Source: Rugamonas fusca (GTDB taxonomy: Bacteria; Pseudomonadota; Gammaproteobacteria; Burkholderiales; Burkholderiaceae_D). Taken from it: a stretch of 64,000 nt of DNA. Under the pieces are notes generated by a model. It saw only the letters and a program-made list of their open reading frames with translations, was not told the DNA's origin and searched no databases. The DNA lies in assembly GCF_014042365.1 (NCBI RefSeq), contig NZ_JACEZS010000010.1, positions 151,175-215,174 of the forward strand. Direction: 5' to 3'. Below are positions 36,604 to 45,032 of this stretch, one piece after another; within the stretch, counting starts at the first letter, position 1, and each line of letters opens with the position of its first letter. The position numbers and the translations under genes were made by a program.

Positions 36604-39111
36604 ATGCAGATTCGAGACCCTTGGGCAGCCGCCCGTTCCCCATCCTCCGCCGCGCGCGCACGTCCGCTGGCGCTGGCCATCTGGCGCGCGCTGCTGGGCG
36701 GCGCGTTCGCCGCCGGCGCCTTGCTGGAGCCGGCGGTGGCGGCGGTGGCGGCTGACGCGCAGCCAGTCGCGCAGGCAGGGCAGGGCGAGGACGCCGCCAT
36801 CGGCATCGTCACCATCACGGCGCAAAGCCGTACCCAGGCCGCGCAGGCCGTGCCGATCGCCATGCAGCTGATCAGCGCCGACCAGATCGGCAAGCTGGCC
36901 GCGCCCAATCTGTCGGCCATGAATGGCTACATCCCCGGCCTGGCCGTCGATGCCGAACAACCGACCCAGCCCAAGTACGCAATGCGCGGCATCGGCACCA
37001 GCGACTTTGGCATCGGCACCGATTCGCCGGTGGGCGTGTACGTGGATGGCGTCTACACGGGCAAGACGGGCGGCGCGCTGATGAACTTCAACGATACGCA
37101 GCGGGTCGAAGTGCTGAAAGGGCCACAGGGTACGCTGTTCGGCCGTAACAGCGCGGGCGGCGCCATTTCCGTCATCACGCGCGAACCGTCGCAGGAGCGC
37201 GCGGGCGAGGTGCATCTGCGCGCGGGCAACCACGGCCTCGCCTACATGGATGGCCTGCTCAACGTGCCGCTGAACGAGTCGATGGCGCTGCGCGTGACTG
37301 TGGTGGACCAGTACAGCAAGGGCTGGCTGCGCGACGCGGCCACGGGCGAACACCTGAACGGCAACAGCGACTGGGGCACGCGCGCCACGCTGCGCTGGAA
37401 CGCGCCGGAGCAGACCAAGGTGCTGCTGTCGTGGGAACATGAGAAGCTGGACCAGAAGGCGCGCCCCGCCATCGGCCTGGTGGCTTTGCCGGCGGCGCCC
37501 GGCGTGCCGACTGTGCCCGTCAATCCGCAAGCGTACCTGGACCCGCGCACGGCGCCCGTCTACAACGACGCCATCGGCAACGCGGAGGCGCGCGATTTCG
37601 ATGGGGTGACCCTGCGGGTCGAGCGCCCGTTCGGCTGGGGGACCTTCAACTCGACCACGGCCTACCGTCACTTCAAGTCGCGCAACCTGGAGGACAGCGA
37701 CGGCACCAACCGCATCAACACCCACCTCGACACCATCAACTATGAGAGCAACGGCAGCTGGCAGCAGGAGTTCAAGCTGTCCGGCAAAACGGCGCTGGTG
37801 GACTGGGTGGGCGGCGCCAGCTTCTTCTACGAGAACGCGCACCAGACCAGTCAGATCGACATGAACACGGATACGCTCGACACGGTGTTCAACAACCTGG
37901 CCGGCATGCCCGTCTACACGCTGCTGGATGGCGCGGCGCAGCAGTTCGGCATCCCGGCCAAGTTCTTCGGCAACAGCTGGCAGGAGAGCATGATTAACCG
38001 CGGCCAGTCCAAGGCGTATGCGCTGTTCGCCGACACCATCTGGCACGTCGCGCCGAAAACGAATCTGACGGCCGGTGTGCGGTTGACACACGACGACAAG
38101 CGCTTCTCGTGGTATAGCCCGAACCGCGCCGCGCCGGGGCTGGACGCCACACTGGCGGCCTTGAATGCGCAGGGCTTCTTCCCTGGCCTGGTGCAGGCCG
38201 GCGCGCTGACGCCGGATCAACTGCAACAGGTGATGGGCGCGCTGACGCAGAACATCGAGTTCAATAATCCGTCGGCGGCCACGGCGGCCGTCAGCGCCCA
38301 CAAGGGCTGGACCGACGTCAGCCCGCGCGTCGTGCTGGACTACAAGCTGACCCCGGCCGTGATGGTGTATGGCTCCGTCACCAAGGGTTATCAGGCTGGC
38401 GGCTTCAACGCGCTGGCCGTGGCGGGCAAGTACGAGCCGGAGACGATCTGGAATTACGAGGCGGGCGTCAAGAGCTATTTTCGCGAGCAGCATCTGCTGG
38501 TCAATGCCTCGCTGTTCCACTACAAGTTCTCCAATTTGCAGTCGCTCAGCCTGATCGGCAATACGGGATCGGCCATCCCCAGCTACCAGGTCAGCAGCAG
38601 CAATCAGGTGGCCACGGGCCTGGATGCGGAAGCGCGCTGGCAGGCCACGCGCGACTTGCGGCTCACGTTCTCGTCCGAGTACATCAACCAGAAGTACCAG
38701 CATTTCGTCACCGGCGACGGGGTGGACCTGAGCGACCAGCCGGTGGGCGCGCCATTGTGGTCGGCCGCTGCCGGTGTCGATTACACGTGGCGAAATGCGT
38801 TCGGCGGGACGGTCAACCTGAGCGCGCAGCACGCCTACACGGGCGCCACGCGCTGCAACGCTGACGCGCTGCAAGGGGCCTGCCTGCGCACGCCCGCGTT
38901 CACGGTGGGCGCGGCGCGCCAGCATAGCGACCTGCGCTTGGGCTGGGAGGCGGACAGCGGCAACTGGGGCGTGGCGCTGTTCGTCAACAATGTGTTCGAC
39001 AAGCGCTATGTGAACCGCATCGACAACACCTCGGCCGGCATCATGGGCACGCCGTTTGCGACGGTGTCGGAGCCGCGCCGGATCGGGGTGGAGTTGCGGG
39101 CTAGTCTGTAA
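36604..39111 (+). CDS. TonB-dependent outer-membrane receptor
   Basis: 835 residues. A long N-terminal export region (to about residue 52), a plug domain with IGIVTITAQ, RGIGTSDFGIG, PVGVYVDGVYTGK and VEVLKGPQGTLFGRNSAGGAI, then a beta-barrel ending in RRIGVELRASL with a terminal hydrophobic residue pattern. It is most like receptors for organic substrates (the FecA/CirA-like iron-receptor clade and sphingomonad-type pesticide/sugar receptors share VGVYVDGVY). AGGAG at 36591-36595 supports the start. Last gene of the TetR-controlled operon, so it probably imports the substrate for the periplasmic oxidase and PLP protein. Confidence 0.92.
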   Translation: MQIRDPWAAARSPSSAARARPLALAIWRALLGGAFAAGALLEPAVAAVAADAQPVAQAGQGEDAAIGIVTITAQSRTQAAQAVPIAMQLISADQIGKLAAPNLSAMNGYIPGLAVDAEQPTQPKYAMRGIGTSDFGIGTDSPVGVYVDGVYTGKTGGALMNFNDTQRVEVLKGPQGTLFGRNSAGGAISVITREPSQERAGEVHLRAGNHGLAYMDGLLNVPLNESMALRVTVVDQYSKGWLRDAATGEHLNGNSDWGTRATLRWNAPEQTKVLLSWEHEKLDQKARPAIGLVALPAAPGVPTVPVNPQAYLDPRTAPVYNDAIGNAEARDFDGVTLRVERPFGWGTFNSTTAYRHFKSRNLEDSDGTNRINTHLDTINYESNGSWQQEFKLSGKTALVDWVGGASFFYENAHQTSQIDMNTDTLDTVFNNLAGMPVYTLLDGAAQQFGIPAKFFGNSWQESMINRGQSKAYALFADTIWHVAPKTNLTAGVRLTHDDKRFSWYSPNRAAPGLDATLAALNAQGFFPGLVQAGALTPDQLQQVMGALTQNIEFNNPSAATAAVSAHKGWTDVSPRVVLDYKLTPAVMVYGSVTKGYQAGGFNALAVAGKYEPETIWNYEAGVKSYFREQHLLVNASLFHYKFSNLQSLSLIGNTGSAIPSYQVSSSNQVATGLDAEARWQATRDLRLTFSSEYINQKYQHFVTGDGVDLSDQPVGAPLWSAAAGVDYTWRNAFGGTVNLSAQHAYTGATRCNADALQGACLRTPAFTVGAARQHSDLRLGWEADSGNWGVALFVNNVFDKRYVNRIDNTSAGIMGTPFATVSEPRRIGVELRASL

Positions 39112-39197
39112 GGATGATAGAGGGGGGGACCTGCACAGGCCGTGCGGGCTCCTGTCGAAGGGACTCGCGCCAGCCGGGAGCGAGACCGTCGGCCCTA

Positions 39198-39431
39198 TTA
39201 CGGTAACGCGAGCTTGCTTCTGGCAGGTACTTCGGGCATACCACCCAATGCCTGGCAAGCGACGATATAGTCGTCTACGATTTGGTGAAAGTTCGCTTCG
39301 AATTCGACCATGTTTTCAGCGTGGAACATGATGATGTCATCTACATCGTCAACACGGCCGACGATAACCTTGTCTTCGGGATCGAGGGTTAAGCTCGCGG
39401 TATAACCGCGGTAAGTCATTGTGTTGCTCAT
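39198..39431 (-). CDS. hicB: HicB-family antitoxin
   Basis: 77 residues with the HicB pattern: MTYRGYTASLTLDPEDKVIVGRV, DDIIMFHAENMVEFEANFHQIVDDYI, a partial RNase-H-like fold. The short tail (PEVPARSKLALP) carries no extra DNA-binding domain. It overlaps hicA by ATGA at 39428-39431 and is translated second. HicB neutralises HicA and often represses the promoter. It converges with the TonB receptor gene, 86 bases from its stop. Confidence 0.85.
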   Translation of the reverse strand: MSNTMTYRGYTASLTLDPEDKVIVGRVDDVDDIIMFHAENMVEFEANFHQIVDDYIVACQALGGMPEVPARSKLALP

Positions 39432-39682
39432 GATTTGATACCCATGCGTGTAAGCAGTTCGCGGATTGCGAGGACGCGATAACGCAGTGCCTCTTTGCCG
39501 GGATGAGGTCGATGGAACGTTGCCCGCCGTCCTTGCCATTCAAACGTCACTGAGGAACCAGGCCCCTCAACGACGCGACAATCAAGCGCGCTCAACAGGG
39601 ACTCTATGCGTGCCCATTCGATGTTGCCGTTGACTGGATCAGCGAAAATGGCCGCCAGTGTCTTACGGTGCTTGCTGTTCAC
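39428..39682 (-). CDS. hicA: HicA-family mRNA interferase toxin
   Basis: 84 residues from a GTG start (NSKHRKTLAAIF). The HicA double-stranded-RNA-binding-like fold is seen in IEWARIESLLSALDCRVVEGPGSSVTFEW and ATFHRPHPGKEALRYRVLAIRELLTRMGI, with the family histidine in the FHRPHP segment. An ATG at 39730 would add 16 residues but has no better ribosome site. It is the first gene of the hicA-hicB pair and looks intact. HicA cleaves mRNA when freed from HicB. Confidence 0.82.
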   Translation of the reverse strand: MNSKHRKTLAAIFADPVNGNIEWARIESLLSALDCRVVEGPGSSVTFEWQGRRATFHRPHPGKEALRYRVLAIRELLTRMGIKS

Positions 39683-39744
39683 TTGCCGATGATAGCACGG
39701 TGTATCTCGCGCCCTTGCGGCCTTGATCAATATCGCGCGCAGAC

Positions 39745-39777
39745 AAAAAAACGCCGGCCCATCGCTGGTGCCGGCGT
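39745..39777 (-). terminator. Terminator of the fatty acyl-CoA reductase gene
   Basis: ACGCCGGC and its complement form an 8-bp stem with an 11-base loop, followed on the minus strand by a T-run. It lies 24 bases after the stop of the gene at 39801-41789 and separates it from hicAB. Confidence 0.85.
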
Positions 39778-39800
39778 CATCAGGCTGAGCCCGTGTCAGC

Positions 39801-41789
39801 TTAGAAGTGCACCCCGCGCAGCAGCTGCTGCATGGCGATCTGCTCGGACGACAGTTGCGGTGCCTTCTTGCCGTCGCCGCCCTTGGCTGCGTCGGAGTCG
39901 GGGAACATGCGGAAGGTCGTGTTGAGCACGATCTGCGCCACGCGCGGCATCAGCGCGTGCAGCACCTGGCCGAAGATGCCGACCCGGGTGGCGATGCGCA
40001 CCGGCTTGTAGACGATGGCCTGGCCGATCATGTCGGCCGCTTCCTCCGGCGACAGCGTCGGCACGTTCTGGTAGATCTTGGTCGGCGCGATCATCGGCGT
40101 GCGTACCAGCGGCATGTTGATGGTGGTGAACTTGATGCCCACGTCCGACAGCTCGGACGAGGCGCAGCGGGTCCACGCTTCCAGCGCCGCCTTGGAGGCC
40201 ACGTAGGCCGAGAAGCGCGGGGCGTTGGTCAGCGTGCCAATCGAGGAGATGTTGATGATGTGGCCGCGCTTGTTGGCGATCATCGACGGCAGCAAGCCCA
40301 TGGTCAGGCGCAGGCAGCCGAAGTAGTTGAGCTGCATGGTGCGTTCGAAGTCGTGGAAGCGGTCGAAGCTCGATTCGATGGCGCGCCGGATGGAGCGGCC
40401 GGCGTTGTTGACCAGTACGTCCACGCCGCCGTGGTTTTCGAGCAGCACCTGCACGAAGCGGTCGCAATCGGCCATGTCGGCCACGTCGGCCTGATAGGTG
40501 ATCAGCTGATGGCCGCGCGCTTCCACTTCGGCCTTGGCTTCGGCCAGCTTGTCCAGGTCGCGCCCGCAAATGATGGTGATGGCGCCCGCTTCGGCCAGCT
40601 TGTGGGCGGCGGCCAGGCCGATGCCCGACGAGCCGCCCGTCACCAGTACCACCTTGCCGGCCACCTGGCCGCGCAGGGTGTGGTCGATCTTCAGGGCCGG
40701 GTCCAGGTTGCGCTCCCAGTAATCCCAGATCTTGGCCGCGTAGCTGTCCAGCGGCGGGCAACTGATGCCGCTGCCCTTGAGCGCGGCGGCTGCGTCGCGG
40801 TTGTCGAAGCGGGTGGGGTAGTTGACGAAACGCATCAAATCGTCCGGCAAGCCCAGGTCCTTCATGATGGCATCGCGCACGCGGCGCACCGGCGTCAGCG
40901 CGAACACGCCCTTGCGGATCGATTTGGGGATGAAGCCGAACAGGGCGGCGTTGATGCGCAGGCTCATGGTGGGCGCGTGGGCCGCGCGGCACAGGGTGTT
41001 GAGCACTTCGCCCACGCGCATCGGGTCGGGGTCGGTCAGGTGGAAAGCACGGCCGTCCAGCTTGGGCAGGTGGGAGATGTGGTCCATCGCGTTGACCACG
41101 TAGTCGACCGGGACGATGTTGATGCGGCCGCCTTCGATGCCGATGGTGGGCATCCAGGGGGGCAGCAGCTGGCGGATGCGCTGGATCAGCTTGAAGAAGT
41201 AGTAGGGGCCGTCGATCTTGTCCATCTCGCCCGTCCTGGAGTCGCCCACCACCATGCCGGGGCGGTACACGCGCCACGGGGTCTTGCATTCCTGGCGCAC
41301 GATTTTTTCCGATTCGTGCTTGGAAGCAAAATACGGGTGGTCCAGGCCTTCCGCCTCGTCGAACATGTCTTCGCGGAAGATGCCTTCGAACATGCCGGCG
41401 GCCGCGATCGAGCTGACGTGGTGGAAGGTGCCGGCCTGGATCGCGTTGGCGAACTCGACCGTGTTGCGGGTGCCGCCGATGTTGGTGGCCAGTTCCTCCT
41501 CGGGATCGGCCGCCATGTCGTAGATCGCTGCCAGATGATAGAAATGATCGATTTTTTTCGTCAGGTTCTTGATTTCATCCTTGGAAACGCCCAGCTTCGG
41601 TTTGCGCAGATCACCATATACTGGAATGACACGGGTCTTGGTGGTGCCCCAATATTCGAGCAGGGCGGGCAGCTTGTCGCGGCTGCTTTCGCGCATCAGG
41701 ATATGCACGACACTGCCTTTGCGCGCCAGCAGCTTCTTGACCAACCGTTTGCCGATGAATCCAGTTGCCCCTGTAACAAAATACTGCAT
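39801..41789 (-). CDS. Two-domain fatty acyl-CoA reductase (SDR)
   Basis: 662 residues in two Rossmann halves. The first is an extended SDR (TGATGFIGKRLV, HVSSIAAAGMFEGIFREDMF, YFASKHESEK, YRPGMVVG) of the male-sterility/NAD-binding-4 type. The second (from about 375) is a classical SDR with TGGSSGIG, NNAGRSIRRAI, and YVASK. From memory, length and motifs match the Marinobacter FAR enzyme (Maqu_2220 type), which reduces fatty acyl-CoA to fatty alcohol, a precursor of wax esters. AGGAG precedes the ATG in mRNA sense. It is divergent from the phasin gene. The identification rests on remembered homologue sequence, so product chemistry needs assay. Confidence 0.82.
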   Translation of the reverse strand: MQYFVTGATGFIGKRLVKKLLARKGSVVHILMRESSRDKLPALLEYWGTTKTRVIPVYGDLRKPKLGVSKDEIKNLTKKIDHFYHLAAIYDMAADPEEELATNIGGTRNTVEFANAIQAGTFHHVSSIAAAGMFEGIFREDMFDEAEGLDHPYFASKHESEKIVRQECKTPWRVYRPGMVVGDSRTGEMDKIDGPYYFFKLIQRIRQLLPPWMPTIGIEGGRINIVPVDYVVNAMDHISHLPKLDGRAFHLTDPDPMRVGEVLNTLCRAAHAPTMSLRINAALFGFIPKSIRKGVFALTPVRRVRDAIMKDLGLPDDLMRFVNYPTRFDNRDAAAALKGSGISCPPLDSYAAKIWDYWERNLDPALKIDHTLRGQVAGKVVLVTGGSSGIGLAAAHKLAEAGAITIICGRDLDKLAEAKAEVEARGHQLITYQADVADMADCDRFVQVLLENHGGVDVLVNNAGRSIRRAIESSFDRFHDFERTMQLNYFGCLRLTMGLLPSMIANKRGHIINISSIGTLTNAPRFSAYVASKAALEAWTRCASSELSDVGIKFTTINMPLVRTPMIAPTKIYQNVPTLSPEEAADMIGQAIVYKPVRIATRVGIFGQVLHALMPRVAQIVLNTTFRMFPDSDAAKGGDGKKAPQLSSEQIAMQQLLRGVHF

Positions 41790-41985
41790 TCGACTTCTCC
41801 TTTTGTGTTTTTGGTAATCCGCTGACGCATCATTACAGGCCCGCTTATGATTGGCAAGTGCCGTGTTTTAAGGGCGAGACACATTAGAACGGCAGCTCTA
41901 TCGCATTAGAATCACGTCTCTAGTTTTGCTGTCTAAAATGAAATTATGTAAATCCGAATCAATGAAAAACAAACAGGAGCGCACC

Positions 41986-42750
41986 ATGGTAAAGAAACTG
42001 AAGACTCTGGCAAAAGACGACGACAAACAACTGGCTAACGCCGTGCGTAATTCGGCTCAGCAAATCTGGCAAGCCGGCCTGGGCGCTTTCGCCAAGGCCC
42101 AGGAAGAAGGTGGCCGTGTGTTCGCCAAGCTGGTCAAGGAAGGTACCGAGCTGCAAAAGCGTACCCGCAGCCTGGCCGAAGAAAAAGTATCGGACGTGCG
42201 CGACACCGTCAGCGGCCTGGCCGATGGCATGGGCAAGCAAGCGGCCGGTTCGTGGGACAAGCTGGAGCAAGTGTTCGAAGAGCGCGTGGCCCGCGCCCTG
42301 AGCTCGATCGGTGTGCCCACCAGCAAGGACGTGCAAACCCTGAGCAAGCGCGTGGAACACCTGAGCAAGGCCGTTGAACAGCTGACCGGCAAGAAGCTGC
42401 CAGCCGCCAAGGCCGAGCCGAAAGCGGCCGCTGCCAAGAAGCCTGCTGCGAAAGCTGCGCCAGCCGCCAAGGCCGCCGCTAAGCCAGCTGCCAAGACTGC
42501 CGCCAAGGCCGCACCGAAAGCCGCCGCCAAGCCTGCCGCCAAAGCCGCCGCCAAGCCTGCAGCGAAAGCCGCGGCCAAGCCAGCGGCCAAGGCCAAGCCA
42601 GCCGCCAAGGCCAAACCCGCCGCCAAGCCAGCCGCCAAGGCCGCCATCAGCTTTCCGACCGTCGCTTCCGTGAAAGCGGCCGCCGAAGCCAAGAAGCCCG
42701 TGGTCGCCGCAGTGAACGCCACCGCCACGACGGAAACGCCAGCAGCCTGA
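41986..42750 (+). CDS. Phasin with histone-H1-like AAKPA repeats
   Basis: 254 residues. The N-terminal 110 residues form the phasin domain of PHA granule proteins (NSAQQIWQAGLGAFAKAQEEG, VFEERVARALSSIGVPT). After a short leucine-zipper-like segment follows a low-complexity lysine/alanine/proline tail (about 142-228) of AAKPA-type repeats, like the histone-like tail of PhaF that binds DNA and the nucleoid. AGGAG at 41975-41979 fixes the start. It is divergent from the acyl-CoA reductase gene and followed by a patatin phospholipase. It probably coats lipid or polyester granules and links them to DNA. Confidence 0.88.
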   Translation: MVKKLKTLAKDDDKQLANAVRNSAQQIWQAGLGAFAKAQEEGGRVFAKLVKEGTELQKRTRSLAEEKVSDVRDTVSGLADGMGKQAAGSWDKLEQVFEERVARALSSIGVPTSKDVQTLSKRVEHLSKAVEQLTGKKLPAAKAEPKAAAAKKPAAKAAPAAKAAAKPAAKTAAKAAPKAAAKPAAKAAAKPAAKAAAKPAAKAKPAAKAKPAAKPAAKAAISFPTVASVKAAAEAKKPVVAAVNATATTETPAA

Positions 42751-42841
42751 GCCAGCGGACACGGCGCCGATTCCCCTCGGTCCTCACCCCGGCCTGTGCA
42801 CGGGCCGGGTCCGGGGGGAACACTTGCGTAGCAGATAAATC

Positions 42842-42896
42842 GGGGACGGACCCCAATTAACCGGGTTGCATCCCCGATTAATTGGGGTACGTCCCC
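42842..42896. repeat. Inverted repeat with GGGGACGGACCCC core
   Basis: 18-base arms (42842-42859 and 42879-42896) with one mismatch around a 19-base loop, between the phasin and patatin genes. The left arm shares GGGGACGGACCCC exactly with the repeat at 16435-16495. Third member of the dispersed palindrome family in the window. Confidence 0.8.
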
Positions 42897-43008
42897 AATT
42901 AATTGATGAAGCACTCTTTTTTTTGCACAGTATCGTCCTCACTCTTGTGGCATGGAAACACCCCACGAGTAAGTATCGCCGGTAACACCTGAAGAAATGT
43001 AGTACGCC

Positions 43009-44286
43009 ATGCCCAAGATTGCCGCAACACCCCGCAAGTCCCCCCGCCGCGCTGGCGCCGCCGCGCCGCGCCGGGCGTCCCGCGCAGCGCCACCCAAGCC
43101 CCGCATCGGCCTGGCACTGGCCGGCGGCGGACCACTGGCCGCCGTGTATGAAATCGGCGCGCTGGCCGCGCTGGAGGAGGCGGTGGAAGGGCTGGACCTG
43201 AATGACGCGAAAATCTATGTGGGCGTGAGCGCGGGCGGCATCATCGCCGCCGGCCTGGCCAATGGCGTCACGCCGCACCAGATGTGCCGGCTGTTCATCG
43301 AGAGCGATGTGGACGCTGTCGATGGCGCCATCCTGTTCAAGCCGGAAACATTGTTGCGCCCGGCACTGAAGGAATTCGGCAAGCGCATGAGCGCGGCGCC
43401 GGGGCTGTTCGCGAGCGCGCTGTTCCATTACGTGAGCCGGCGCGGCACGCTGGCCGCCTCGTTCGAGCGCCTGAAGGAATTGCTGCCGGCCGGCTTCTTC
43501 TCGGGCGATGCGATCGGCGACTTCCTGGCCGCCACGTTTTCCCAGGCCGGCCGCAGCAACGACTTCCGCAAGCTGCGCCGCAAGCTCGTCATCGTGGCCA
43601 CCGATCTGGACACGGGCAAGGCCGTCCGTTTCGGCACGCCGGGTTGGGATAGCATGCCCATCTCCGTGGCCGTGCAGGCCAGCTCGGCTGTACCCGGCCT
43701 GTTCCCGCCGGTGGAGGTCGATGGCCACCATTTCGTCGATGGCGCGCTGCGCAAGACCATGCACGCCTCGATCGCGCTGGAGGAGGGCGTGGACCTGTTG
43801 CTGTGCGTGAATCCTATCGTGCCGTACAACGCCCGCTTCCAGGAGGGCGCGCGCAAGCTGGCCAATGGCGGCTTGCTCGATGTGCTGTCGCAAACCTTGC
43901 GCTCCATCCTGCATTCGCGCCTGGAAACGGGCCTGGCCAGCTACCAGATCAGCCATCCCGAGGTCGATATCGTGCTGTTCCAGCCCAGCGAGGACGATGC
44001 GGAACTGTTTTTCACCAACATTTTCAGCTACAACAACCGGCGCCGCATGTGCGAGCAGGCCTACCAGAATACGCGCCTGATGCTGTGGGAGCAGCGCGAC
44101 ACGCTGGGCCCCAAGCTGGCGCGCCACGGTATGCGCCTCAAATTGTCCGTGCTCAGCGACACCAGCCTGTCCCTGGTGAGCCAGAAGCCGGCCCGCAAGG
44201 CCACCACGCGGCTGGACAATGTGCTCAACGACCTCGAACGGTATTTAAAAGTAGCCCATGGCCATTCAACGCACGGCAGTTTCTAA
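43009..44286 (+). CDS. Patatin-like phospholipase
   Basis: 425 residues. After a basic alanine/arginine tail (1-30) comes the patatin fold: oxyanion loop LALAGGGPLAAVYEIG, nucleophile elbow GVSAGG (S74) and the catalytic DGA (D244, VDGALRK). The Ser-Asp dyad is complete. Patatins hydrolyse acyl lipids; in PHA producers some are granule-associated. No signal peptide. It lies between a phasin and a TetR regulator on the same strand, so granule-lipid turnover is a plausible role. There is no clear ribosome site apart from a purine-rich stretch. Confidence 0.92.
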   Translation: MPKIAATPRKSPRRAGAAAPRRASRAAPPKPRIGLALAGGGPLAAVYEIGALAALEEAVEGLDLNDAKIYVGVSAGGIIAAGLANGVTPHQMCRLFIESDVDAVDGAILFKPETLLRPALKEFGKRMSAAPGLFASALFHYVSRRGTLAASFERLKELLPAGFFSGDAIGDFLAATFSQAGRSNDFRKLRRKLVIVATDLDTGKAVRFGTPGWDSMPISVAVQASSAVPGLFPPVEVDGHHFVDGALRKTMHASIALEEGVDLLLCVNPIVPYNARFQEGARKLANGGLLDVLSQTLRSILHSRLETGLASYQISHPEVDIVLFQPSEDDAELFFTNIFSYNNRRRMCEQAYQNTRLMLWEQRDTLGPKLARHGMRLKLSVLSDTSLSLVSQKPARKATTRLDNVLNDLERYLKVAHGHSTHGSF

Positions 44287-44338
44287 AGTAGCAGCTTCGG
44301 TGTTATGCTTGCAGGAGAATAAAGAGAGATCGCCTGCT

Positions 44339-45004
44339 ATGCTACAAAAAGCTCCCCGCCGCACCCGAGAACGCATCCTGGAATTATCCCTGCGCTTATT
44401 TAACGAATTTGGCGAGCCGAATATCACGACCACCGTGATAGCCGAGGAGATGAATATCTCGCCGGGTAATCTGTACTACCACTTCCGCAACAAGGACGAC
44501 ATCGTCAATTCGATCTTTTCGCAGTTTGAGGCGGAAATCGAACGCATCCTGACCGTGCCCGATGGCCGCCGCTCCAATATCGAGGACGTGTGGCTGTATT
44601 TGCACCTGATGTTTGAATTGATCTGGCGTTACCGTTTCTTTTACCGCGACCTGAACGACTTGTTGTCGCGCAACCGCAAGCTGGAACTGCATTTCAAGCA
44701 AATCCTGGCGCACAAGATCAAGGTCGCCAAGCAGCTGTGCGAAGACTTGCGCACCGAACAGTCGATGGAGGCCAGCGACGTGGCCATCGACGCCATGGCC
44801 ACCAACATGGTGGTGGTGGCGACCTATTGGCTGTCGTATGAATACGTGCGCAACCCACGCAAATACACGGAACAGCAATCGATGGCGGACGCGCTGGCGC
44901 GCGGCTGCTACCAGGTGCTGTCGCAGATCGGCCCTTACCTGCGCGGTGAAACCAGCGTGCTGTTCCAGAAGTTGTCTGAAGAATATTTGAAGAAGCTGAA
45001 ATAA
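44339..45004 (+). CDS. TetR/AcrR-family transcriptional regulator
   Basis: 221 residues. The TetR DNA-binding domain spans about 5-55 (RTRERILELSLRLFNEFGEPNITTTVIAEEMNISPGNLYYHFRNKDDI), followed by an all-helical regulatory domain with an aromatic FELIWRYRFFYRDLNDLLSRN segment of the type seen in lipid-responsive TetR proteins. The start at 44339 was chosen because the extra residues from an upstream ATG at 44258 overlap the patatin gene. It lies 52 bases after patatin and 28 bases before the TPR gene. It may control the adjacent lipid genes; inference. Confidence 0.88.
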   Translation: MLQKAPRRTRERILELSLRLFNEFGEPNITTTVIAEEMNISPGNLYYHFRNKDDIVNSIFSQFEAEIERILTVPDGRRSNIEDVWLYLHLMFELIWRYRFFYRDLNDLLSRNRKLELHFKQILAHKIKVAKQLCEDLRTEQSMEASDVAIDAMATNMVVVATYWLSYEYVRNPRKYTEQQSMADALARGCYQVLSQIGPYLRGETSVLFQKLSEEYLKKLK

Positions 45005-45032
45005 AAAATCGAAATAACTCTCGGAGAAAACT

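Noticed and set aside
36271..39258. Minus-strand open frame of 995 codons
   Set aside because: Covers the TonB receptor gene in antisense. Low-complexity basic composition, no family motif.
39807..41825. Plus-strand open frame of 672 codons
   Set aside because: Mirror of the fatty acyl-CoA reductase gene, whose SDR motifs and terminator fix the minus strand as coding.
42400..42675. Possible CRISPR-like array
   Set aside because: The regular spacing comes from in-frame AAKPA codon repeats inside the phasin gene; there are no unique spacers.
42780..42815. GC hairpin after the phasin gene as a terminator
   Set aside because: CCCGGCC/GGCCGGG pairing is present but no T-run follows, so a rho-independent terminator cannot be claimed.
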